From: Lachnospiraceae bacterium
GTDB taxonomy: Bacteria > Bacillota > Clostridia > Lachnospirales > Lachnospiraceae
Length of the DNA: 39,236 nucleotides
Assembly: GCA_017525525.1 (NCBI GenBank)
Contig: JAFXSQ010000027.1
Span: 1 to 39,236, forward strand
Direction of reading: 5' to 3'
Shown in pieces: positions 25,422 to 31,575 of this stretch. Each line of letters begins with the position of its first letter. Within the stretch, counting starts at the first letter, position 1. The translations under genes and the position numbers were made by a program. The notes below the pieces were generated by a model that saw nothing but the letters and a program-made list of their open reading frames with translations, was not told the DNA's origin and ran no database searches.

Positions 25422-26318
25422 ATGAAAAAGAATACAAAAAGAATTATAGCGGCAGGCTTAACCCTTGCGGGGGTGCTTGCGCTTTGTGCATGCGGAAGCA
25501 AGAAGGAAGAGACAACAGAGAAGGCAAAGGAGACTGAAGCTGTGAAAGAAACAACAGCTGATACAGAAGCAAAGGAAACTGAAGCGGCCAAGGATACCGA
25601 GACGGCGGGTTCATCGGGAGAGAGTAAGGAAATAGTGGTTCTTGCGGCGGCTTCATTAAAGGATGTGTGCGGTGAGCTTGAGACTATGTACGAGGCAAAG
25701 GTTCCGGGCATTGACCTTGTGTTCTCGTTTGCGGGCTCGGGCGCTTTGCAGACCCAGATTGAGGAGGGCGCACCGGCCGACCTGTTCATCTCAGCGGGCA
25801 AGAAGCAGGTTAATGCGTTGAAGGACGAGAACCTTATGAAGGAGGATACTATATGCGATCTTCTTGAGAATAAGGTTGTGCTTATAGTACCTTCCGACAG
25901 CGCTCTGGGATTAACCTCCTTTGAGGATGTAAAGAAGGATGAGGTGAAGATGATAGGAATAGGCGAGCTTGAGAGCGTGCCGGCAGGACAGTATGCACAG
26001 AAGGTTTTCACAAGCTTAGGCTTCTGGGATGATGTGGACAAGAAGGCCAACTACGGTACCGATGTAAGGACAGTGCTCTCGTGGGTTGAAGCGGGCGAGG
26101 TTGACTGCGGCGTGGTTTACGCTACCGATGCTTATACCAGTGACAAGGTGAAGATAGTTGCTGAAGCTCCGGAGGGCTCCTGTGACAGGGTTATATACCC
26201 GGCAGGCGTTGTGGCCGCAAGCAAGAATCCGGATGAGGCTACAGCTTTTCTTGATTACTTAAAGAGTGATGAAGCCGTTAAGGTATTTGAAAAGTACGGA
26301 TTTTTGATGGGAGAGTAA
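25422..26318 (+). CDS. modA: molybdate ABC transporter substrate-binding lipoprotein
   Basis: ModA captures molybdate (or tungstate) outside the membrane. The 298-residue precursor has a lipoprotein signal with lipobox LCAC (Cys at about residue 21), a 50-residue linker rich in Glu, Thr and Lys, then the periplasmic-binding fold starting at IVVLAAASLKDV. Oxyanion-binding regions include FAGSGALQTQIEEGAPADLF and the later VDCGVVYATDAYT. The start is set by CGGAGG (25406-25411) before the ATG at 25422. It is followed two bases later by modB. Confidence 0.94.
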   Translation: MKKNTKRIIAAGLTLAGVLALCACGSKKEETTEKAKETEAVKETTADTEAKETEAAKDTETAGSSGESKEIVVLAAASLKDVCGELETMYEAKVPGIDLVFSFAGSGALQTQIEEGAPADLFISAGKKQVNALKDENLMKEDTICDLLENKVVLIVPSDSALGLTSFEDVKKDEVKMIGIGELESVPAGQYAQKVFTSLGFWDDVDKKANYGTDVRTVLSWVEAGEVDCGVVYATDAYTSDKVKIVAEAPEGSCDRVIYPAGVVAASKNPDEATAFLDYLKSDEAVKVFEKYGFLMGE

Positions 26319-26319
26319 G

Positions 26320-26982
26320 ATGGATTTTTCGCCGCTTTGGATATCGTTAAAGATAGCGCTTGTTGCCACGGCATTTACCTTTATGCTGGGGCTTTTTGCG
26401 GCGTGGGGCGTGACTTACCTTAAGAGGGCAAAGCATATAGCGGATGGAATTCTTTCCATACCGCTTGTGCTTCCGCCCACTGTGGTAGGTTTTCTTTTGA
26501 TGATCATGTTCGGACAGAGCTCTGCCTTAGGCCGGTTTCTTAATTCGATAGGCTTGAGGATGATATTTACCTGGCAGGGCGCGGTTATTGCCTCGGTGGT
26601 CATTTCCTTCCCGGTAATGTACCGCGGTGCGAGAGGCGCGATAGAGCAGGTGGACGAGAACCTTATATTCGCAGCGAGAACCCTCGGGATGAGGGAATTC
26701 ACTATCCTGAGAAGAGTGCTGCTTCCTGCGGCCTGGCCGGGAGTCGCTGCGGCAACGGTGCTTTCCTTTGCGCGCGCTTTGGGAGAGTTCGGCGCAACGC
26801 TTATGATAGCGGGCAATCTTCCGGGTAAGACAAGGACCATGTCAATCGCGGTTTACACAGCCATGCAGGGCGGAGACCGTGAACTTGCCTTCAAATGGGT
26901 TCTGATCATAGTGAGCTTTTCGCTGGTGATATTGATCACGATGAATGTGCTGACAGACAGAGGGTTTAAGAGGAGACATTAA
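26320..26982 (+). CDS. modB: molybdate ABC transporter permease
   Basis: This 220-residue permease has five or so hydrophobic segments. The cytoplasmic EAA loop is ENLIFAARTLGMREFTILRRVLLP, where the ATPase ModC docks, and the segment ARALGEFGATLMIAGNLPGKT is characteristic of ModB. The start codon lies one base after the modA stop, showing translational coupling. It pairs with modA and modC. Confidence 0.94.
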   Translation: MDFSPLWISLKIALVATAFTFMLGLFAAWGVTYLKRAKHIADGILSIPLVLPPTVVGFLLMIMFGQSSALGRFLNSIGLRMIFTWQGAVIASVVISFPVMYRGARGAIEQVDENLIFAARTLGMREFTILRRVLLPAAWPGVAAATVLSFARALGEFGATLMIAGNLPGKTRTMSIAVYTAMQGGDRELAFKWVLIIVSFSLVILITMNVLTDRGFKRRH

Positions 26983-27034
26983 AATCTTATTCGCAGACCT
27001 TTACACCTTTCTTAAGCTCTGCAAGAGTATCAAC

Positions 27035-27070
27035 GTGTCACTCTAAGCGCAGCGAAGAGTCTTAATTCGG
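27035..27070 (+). repeat. dispersed intergenic repeat copy before modC
   Basis: GTGTCACTCTAAGCGCAGCG then AAGAGTCTTAATTCGG is a diverged copy of the family seen before moaC. It ends in CGGAG, which serves as the modC ribosome site, ten bases before the ATG at 27081. The rest of the 98-base modB-modC gap (26983-27034) shows nothing else certain. Confidence 0.75.
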
Positions 27071-27080
27071 AGAGATATAT

Positions 27081-28139
27081 ATGAAGCTACATGTAGACAT
27101 AGAAAAAAAATACGGTAATTTTATCCTTAAGAGCAGCTTTACTACGGACGGTGAGCGCCTTGCACTGCTTGGCGCATCGGGGTGCGGGAAGAGCCTTACA
27201 TTAAAATGCATCGCGGGTATCGAGAAGCCGGACAGAGGAAAGATAGTGCTCGGAGACAGGGTTCTCTTTGACCATGAAAAAAAGATAAACCTTCCCGCAA
27301 GGGAGCGGTGCGTGGGATATCTGTTCCAGGATTATGCCCTCTTTCCGAATATGACGGTTGAGAAGAATATATGCTGTGCGGCTTCGGATAAGGAATATGC
27401 CCGTGAACTGATCAAGAGGTTCGGTTTATTGGGCCTTGAGAAGCAATACCCGGCGGAGCTTTCCGGAGGACAGAGCCAGAGAACCGCGCTTGCGCGGATG
27501 CTTGCGGCCAAGCCCGAGGTCATCCTACTTGACGAGCCCTTCTCTGCCTTGGATAATTATATGAGGACAAGGATGGAGCATGAAATTCTTGATCTGTTTG
27601 AGGAGTTTGAAGGTCCTTCGGTGCTCGTCACACACGACAGGAATGAGGCATACCGTCTTGCGGACAGGATAGGAGTCATGGAAGCAGGCAGGGTGGTTGA
27701 GCTTCAGGGAAGACAGGAGTTCTTTGACAACCCCAAGACCGTGGCAGCGGCAAGGCTTACGGGTTGTAAGAATATTTCAAGAATCAAAAGCGAGAAGACG
27801 GATACAATTCTTACGGAGGACTGGGGAGTGTCTATTGCGTTAGACAATATCAATGTTCCGTCCGGCGCAACTCATGTGGGATACAGGGCTCATTATTTTT
27901 CGTATGTAAAGGATGACCGGGATATGATTAATACCTTCAGGTGCAGGCTCTGCCGTGTGATTGAGGATACATTTTCGGTTGTGGTCTGCTTTAATATAGA
28001 GGGAAATACGAATGATAATAGCGATGCACTGCTTACATGGATAGTAGGGAAGGAGGATTGGGATAATGTCAAGATTGATGTGTTGTCGGGGACTTTCGCA
28101 TTAAAGGTTAATCCCGGCAGATTGATGTTCTTAAATTAG
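27081..28139 (+). CDS. modC: molybdate ABC transporter ATPase
   Basis: ModC powers molybdate import. Walker A is GASGCGKSLTLK, the Q loop is LFQDYALFPNMTV, the ABC signature is LSGGQSQRTALARML, Walker B is VILLDEPFSALD, and the switch His is in LVTHDRNEAY. The C-terminal 120 residues form a regulatory domain that differs from the classical molbindin/TOBE pair, with only modest similarity visible. Length is 352 residues. It is separated from modB by 98 bases containing a dispersed repeat, so it may be translated from a remodelled leader within the same transcript. Confidence 0.93.
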   Translation: MKLHVDIEKKYGNFILKSSFTTDGERLALLGASGCGKSLTLKCIAGIEKPDRGKIVLGDRVLFDHEKKINLPARERCVGYLFQDYALFPNMTVEKNICCAASDKEYARELIKRFGLLGLEKQYPAELSGGQSQRTALARMLAAKPEVILLDEPFSALDNYMRTRMEHEILDLFEEFEGPSVLVTHDRNEAYRLADRIGVMEAGRVVELQGRQEFFDNPKTVAAARLTGCKNISRIKSEKTDTILTEDWGVSIALDNINVPSGATHVGYRAHYFSYVKDDRDMINTFRCRLCRVIEDTFSVVVCFNIEGNTNDNSDALLTWIVGKEDWDNVKIDVLSGTFALKVNPGRLMFLN

Positions 28140-28202
28140 TATGCTTGGTTGGTTTTTTAATAGATTTTTTAATTGATATTATTTAATGAAAGACAGTTGA
28201 TT

Positions 28203-29195
28203 ATGGATTTAACGGATGCTTACGGAAGAAAAATAGAATACCTGCGCATATCGCTGACGGACAAGTGTAATCTAAGATGCAGCTACTGCATGCCGAGTGA
28301 GGGGGTTAAAAGACTTTCCCACACGGATGTGCTTACACTCGAGGAGATACTTCGTGTTTCGAGGGTTATGACGGATATGGGAGTATGCAGGATAAGACTT
28401 ACCGGCGGAGAGCCCCTTGTGAGAAAGGGAATCGAGACTCTGGTGCAGTCACTGGGAGAGCTTGACAAAAAGCCCGAGCTAGCGCTTACGACAAACGGCG
28501 TGCTTCTGGCGGATAAGCTGGAAGCCTTTTATGGGGCAGGGCTCAGAAGTGTGAATATAAGTCTGGACACTCTAAACCGTGAGACCTACGCGAGCCTTAC
28601 CGGAACGGATGCCTTAACCGAAGTTTTAAGCGCCATAGAACAAGCCTTAAGTATGGGCTTTAAGGTAAAGCTTAACGCGGTGTCCATACAGGGGGTAAAC
28701 GATAAAGAGCTGCCAGCCCTTGCGGCATTTGCAAGAGACAGGGCGATAGATGTGCGCTTTATAGAGCTGATGCCCATAGGGTGCGGAGCGAGGCATAAAG
28801 GTATTCCGCAGGACGTGGTCATGGATATGCTCGAAGACAAATTCGGCAAGGCAGATAAAGCACCTGATGCGGAAGCGCCGATTGCCGGATTGCGTGGGCC
28901 GGCAGAGTATGTAAGCTTTAAGGACTTTAAAGGAAATGTCGGATTTATAAGTCCCATGTCCCACAGCTTCTGTGAAAGCTGTAACCGCGTAAGGCTTACG
29001 GTGGACGGAATGTTAAAGCTGTGCCTTTACTACCCGGACGGACTTGATGTAAAAAAGCTTATCAGAGAGGGCGCAAGCGATAAGGAGCTTGCAGAGGCAA
29101 TCCGCGAAGGCATATTAAAGAAACCGGAAAAACACTGCTTTTCAGAGACAAATGATTCTGAGGAAAAGCGGAGCATGTACGAAATTGGAGGATGA
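28203..29195 (+). CDS. moaA: GTP 3',8-cyclase (radical SAM)
   Basis: MoaA carries out the first committed step of molybdopterin synthesis from GTP. The radical-SAM cluster motif is CNLRCSYC, substrate-side features are RLTGGEPLVRKG and TTNGVLL, and the second [4Fe-4S] cluster is held by FCESCNRVRLTVDGMLKLC. The C-terminal Gly-Gly (MYEIGG) required for activity in the family is present. I start at the ATG at 28203 (MDLTDAYGRKIEYLRIS, 330 residues); an upstream TTG at 28173 adds unrelated residues. A possible promoter TTGGTT (28145-28150), 17 bases, TTTAAT (28168-28173) lies just upstream, so moaA may have extra expression. Confidence 0.95.
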   Translation: MDLTDAYGRKIEYLRISLTDKCNLRCSYCMPSEGVKRLSHTDVLTLEEILRVSRVMTDMGVCRIRLTGGEPLVRKGIETLVQSLGELDKKPELALTTNGVLLADKLEAFYGAGLRSVNISLDTLNRETYASLTGTDALTEVLSAIEQALSMGFKVKLNAVSIQGVNDKELPALAAFARDRAIDVRFIELMPIGCGARHKGIPQDVVMDMLEDKFGKADKAPDAEAPIAGLRGPAEYVSFKDFKGNVGFISPMSHSFCESCNRVRLTVDGMLKLCLYYPDGLDVKKLIREGASDKELAEAIREGILKKPEKHCFSETNDSEEKRSMYEIGG

Positions 29196-29205
29196 GACAA
29201 GCAGG

Positions 29206-30126
29206 ATGGGAAAGATAGAAGCTGTATGCATAAGTGAAAATAAGGGAACGGTCAAGAAGGATATAGGAAGCTGCAAATTGATAGAAAACTACGGTCTTGA
29301 AGGCGATGCGCATGCGGGAAGCGGCCGTCAGGTAAGCCTGCTTTCGGCTGAGCAGGTTGAGGCTTTTAGGGCAAGGAGTAAGGGCGCAGTAGAGCTTCCT
29401 CCCGGAGTGTTCGGAGAGAACCTGCTGGTCTCGGGTTATGACTTAAAGAGTTATCCGATAGGTACGAGGTTTCTTATAGGTTCGGGGGAAGGAGAGGTTC
29501 TTCTTGAGCTGACGCAGATAGGCAAGCAGTGTCACACGGGCTGCGAGATCATGAAGACGACGGGGGAGTGCATCATGCCTCATGAGGGCGTGTTCGCCAA
29601 GGTAATAAAGGGCGGAACGGTGAGCGTAGGAGATGAGATTAAAATTCCGTTCAGAGCTGCCGTGATTACCGCAAGCGACCGCTCGTTTCGAGGAGAGCGT
29701 GAGGATAAGAGCGGCCCGAAGATGGCGGAGCTGCTTGTGCAGGCGGGCTACCAGATAAGCTCCATGACTCTGCTTCCGGATGATGAGGACGGTCTTTATG
29801 AGGCGATGATTAAAATTGTCGATGAGGAAAAGCCGGATGTTATCTTCACCACGGGAGGCACGGGCTTTTCGGAGAGAGATCGCATGCCCGAGGCTACAAA
29901 GAGGGTAATAGAGAGAGAAACACCCGGGATAAGCGAAGGAATTCGCGCTTACAGCATGAAGATTACAAGTAAGGCCATGCTTTCGCGCGCGGCCAGCGGT
30001 ATCAGGAAAAAGACTCTTATAGTCAACCTCCCCGGAAGTCCGAAGGCGGTTGCCGAGTGCCTTGAATTCCTTCTTCCGCCACTTGAACACGGCCTTATGA
30101 TCTTAAGGGGCGAGGGCGATGATTAG
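29206..30126 (+). CDS. MOSC domain - MogA (molybdopterin adenylyltransferase) fusion
   Basis: The N-terminal part (residues about 1-148) is a MOSC domain with YGLEGDAHAG, RQVSLLS, FGENLLVSG and the Cys-containing GKQCHTGCEI; MOSC domains bind molybdenum cofactor or sulfur carriers. The C-terminal part (about 149-306) is MogA, which adenylates molybdopterin before metal insertion by MoeA, with AVITASDRSFRGEREDKSGP, DVIFTTGGTGFSERD, and LIVNLPGSPKAVAECL. The start at 29206 follows moaA by ten bases; the nearest GGAGG overlaps the moaA stop. The fusion suggests the two activities act together in this operon. Confidence 0.93.
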   Translation: MGKIEAVCISENKGTVKKDIGSCKLIENYGLEGDAHAGSGRQVSLLSAEQVEAFRARSKGAVELPPGVFGENLLVSGYDLKSYPIGTRFLIGSGEGEVLLELTQIGKQCHTGCEIMKTTGECIMPHEGVFAKVIKGGTVSVGDEIKIPFRAAVITASDRSFRGEREDKSGPKMAELLVQAGYQISSMTLLPDDEDGLYEAMIKIVDEEKPDVIFTTGGTGFSERDRMPEATKRVIERETPGISEGIRAYSMKITSKAMLSRAASGIRKKTLIVNLPGSPKAVAECLEFLLPPLEHGLMILRGEGDD

Positions 30127-30178
30127 GAAAGCTGTTATTACACTGTCAGCAGAAGAAATGTATTTTGTACTTAGATAA
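30119..30178 (+). pseudogene. truncated start of a further operon gene (possible MogA/MoaB-like N-terminus)
   Basis: An ATG at 30119 overlaps the end of the MOSC-MogA gene in the usual coupled arrangement and encodes MIRKAVITLSAEEMYFVLR before a TAA at 30176-30178. The first ten residues look like the beginning of a MogA/MoaB-type protein, and the rest is unlike it. I read this as the cut-off start of a lost gene, with decayed island DNA downstream. The call rests on very little sequence. Confidence 0.3.
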
Positions 30179-30283
30179 ATGGAGGAAAAAAGGCTGAATC
30201 ATAAAAAATCTCCAATTATCCATATGATTATAAAAAAAGATGGATATAAAGTTATTATTACAAAAAACAGCAAAGGAGATTAA
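30179..30283 (+). CDS. small ORF of unknown function or relic
   Basis: A 34-residue frame (MEEKRLNHKKSPIIHMII and so on) begins right after the TAA at 30176 and ends at 30283, just before the ATPase relic. There is no ribosome site, and the base composition is more AT-rich than the Moco operon. It may be a fragment of a mobile or toxin-antitoxin gene. I do not recognise it. Confidence 0.2.
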   Translation: MEEKRLNHKKSPIIHMIIKKDGYKVIITKNSKGD

Positions 30284-30286
30284 CCT

Positions 30287-30529
30287 ATGAGAGTGATTGG
30301 GCGTAAAAACGAGATTCGTGAGCTTGAGCGCTGTGAAAAGACGAAAAAATCCGAATTGGTGTGTGTATATGGAAGACGACGTGTAAGTAAGACATACCTT
30401 GTTGAACAGACATATGCGAACATATTTCACTATAAATTCTTATCGAAGAATGCGCCTAAACAAGTAAAAAGCTTTGATGATTATAAGGCTGAAAAAATAG
30501 AATTGAAAAAAACTGAAGATATGATATAA
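30287..30529 (+). pseudogene. truncated AAA ATPase (DUF234-linked archaeal-type ATPase family)
   Basis: The 80-residue frame begins MRVIGRKNEIRELERCEKTK and has YGRRRVSKTYLVEQTYAN, matching the N-terminus of a family of roughly 450-residue ATPases. The P-loop Gly before Lys is changed to Ser (RRRVSKT in place of RRRVGKT). The frame then stops after an unrelated Lys/Glu-rich end. A good ribosome site (AAAGGAGA) is kept. It is a remnant with no expected ATPase activity. Confidence 0.75.
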
Positions 30530-30530
30530 T
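30503..30530 (+). promoter_or_regulatory. promoter of the AbrB/MazE-type antitoxin gene
   Basis: TTGAAA (30503-30508), 16 bases, TATAAT (30525-30530). It lies inside the end of the ATPase relic and would start transcription near 30537, within the palindrome at 30534-30548. Confidence 0.75.
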
Positions 30531-30533
30531 ACA

Positions 30534-30548
30534 GTAAGAAAATCTTAC
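30534..30548. promoter_or_regulatory. operator-like palindrome at the antitoxin promoter
   Basis: GTAAGA-AAA-TCTTAC is a perfect inverted repeat, three bases after the -10 hexamer and over the predicted transcript start. This is where an antitoxin that represses its own operon usually binds. Confidence 0.6.
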
Positions 30549-30566
30549 CAACAAGGAGGCTAGCTT

Positions 30567-30845
30567 ATGGATACTATTGCAGAGGTAACATCATTATCTT
30601 CGAAGGGGCAAATGGTTTTGCCTAAGGAAATTAGGGAAGCGATGTCTTTACAGGTAGGTTCAAAACTTCTGGTGATGAGTGATGGAAAGAGTATTCTTAT
30701 AAAACCGGTTCGCATGCCGGATGAAGCAGAGTTTTCGGAACTTATGGATAAGGCGGAGCTTTGGGCCCAAAAAGTCGGTATGACCGAAGAAGACATAGAT
30801 GATGCTGTAAAGGATGTCAGGATGAGACGGAGGGCGCAGGCTTGA
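30567..30845 (+). CDS. AbrB/MazE-type antitoxin
   Basis: This 92-residue protein has an N-terminal swapped-hairpin DNA-binding domain (VTSLSSKGQMVLPKEIREAMSLQVGSKLLV) of the SpoVT-AbrB type. A helical C-terminal half (DEAEFSELMDKAELWAQKVGMTEEDIDDAVKDVR) would wrap the toxin. AAGGAGG precedes the ATG. The next frame, a PIN toxin, begins in overlap with this stop codon but is broken, so the antitoxin survives alone. The frame is intact with all core residues present. Confidence 0.85.
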   Translation: MDTIAEVTSLSSKGQMVLPKEIREAMSLQVGSKLLVMSDGKSILIKPVRMPDEAEFSELMDKAELWAQKVGMTEEDIDDAVKDVRMRRRAQA

Positions 30846-31110
30846 GGATTGTAATAGATACCTTCTTAAGAAATTTGGTGGGGATAAAATGTCACTCCCG
30901 CTTGAGCTTATAGTTCGGAAGATGAAATTGATAGATGCTGAGACAAAGGTAGAGATTTGCCGTGATCCGGATGATGACAAGTTTATAAACTGTGCTATTG
31001 ATGCAAAATGCTATTACATTGTAAGTGGTGATAAGGATCTTTTGGATATAAAACAGTATAAAGATGTTCAGATTCTGAAGGTTGCTGATTTCTTGGAAAT
31101 GATGGAATAG
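30842..31110 (+). pseudogene. broken PIN-domain toxin
   Basis: A TTG at 30842 overlapping the antitoxin stop begins LRIVIDT, the usual start of PIN-domain nucleases with the first catalytic Asp. The sequence then departs from the family and the frame ends within about 24 codons. The C-terminal half resumes in another frame (from about 30889): EICRDPDDDKFINCAIDA, YYIVSGDKDLL and ILKVADFLEMM, typical of the COG1569-type PIN family. About 60-70 middle residues are missing. The toxin should be inactive unless the C-terminal 73-residue fragment is made and keeps some function. Confidence 0.8.
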
Positions 31111-31202
31111 GAAGGTTATGCAAATCGGTGGATTATAAGCTCTTGAAGAATACTTTTTTGGAAACGATAATAAGTCAAAGAATTGCATAAAGATGGTTTT
31201 TT

Positions 31203-31236
31203 GGGCCCCGGTCGTTTAGCTTGCCGGAGGCCTTTT
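31203..31236 (+). terminator. terminator after the toxin-antitoxin relic
   Basis: GGGCCCCGG pairs with CCGGAGGCC around tcgtttagcttg and is followed by TTTTTT (31233-31238). It closes the island. It lies in the 465-base gene-free stretch 31111-31575, which otherwise contains the kinase promoter and a repeat element. Confidence 0.8.
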
Positions 31237-31358
31237 TTGATTTGTTCGAAGCAGCTTATAGAATGTATTAAATAAATAATATGAGATAATAGCCTGCCAA
31301 ACCAAAGTGAGTTTTTGTCAGACTATTGAGGGGGCTATTTGCCTGTAATCTTTTTTTG

Positions 31359-31387
31359 TTGTCAAAAGATGGCAACGGTAGTATAAT
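31359..31387 (+). promoter_or_regulatory. promoter of the hybrid histidine kinase gene, with overlapping palindrome
   Basis: TTGTCA (31359-31364), 17 bases, TATAAT (31382-31387). An imperfect inverted repeat GTTGTCA-aaaga-TGGCAAC (31358-31376, with one mismatched pair) overlaps the -35 hexamer and could be a regulator site. Confidence 0.8.
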
Positions 31388-31431
31388 TTTCTCCGTGTGT
31401 ACACTGATATATCGATTGAACTTGGCGGTGA

Positions 31432-31563
31432 AAAAGATTCTTCGGGCTACGCCCTCAGAATGACACTGCGCTGTCATCCTGAACGACGCTGATCATACCG
31501 CGAAGCGGTATGATGCCGGCCCGGCGAGGGCTTGCGAAGCAACAGAAAGCGAAGGATCTTTAA
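31432..31563 (+). repeat. long palindromic copy of the dispersed repeat in the kinase leader
   Basis: AAGATTCTTCGGGC-TACGCCCTCAGAATGACAC is followed by a reverse arm GTCATCCTGA ... GCGAGGGC ... GAAGGATCTTT. Between the arms, ATCATACCGC-gaa-GCGGTATGAT (31492-31514) forms a perfect inner hairpin. The element ends 13 bases before the start codon and lies within the transcribed leader. Confidence 0.8.
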
Positions 31564-31575
31564 TAAAGGGGATAT

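Noticed and set aside
26988-27032. Antisense peptide VDTLAELKKGVKVCE between modB and modC, resembling a protein C-terminus
   Set aside because: Only 15 codons, bounded by an in-frame stop upstream; too short to call a gene relic with confidence.
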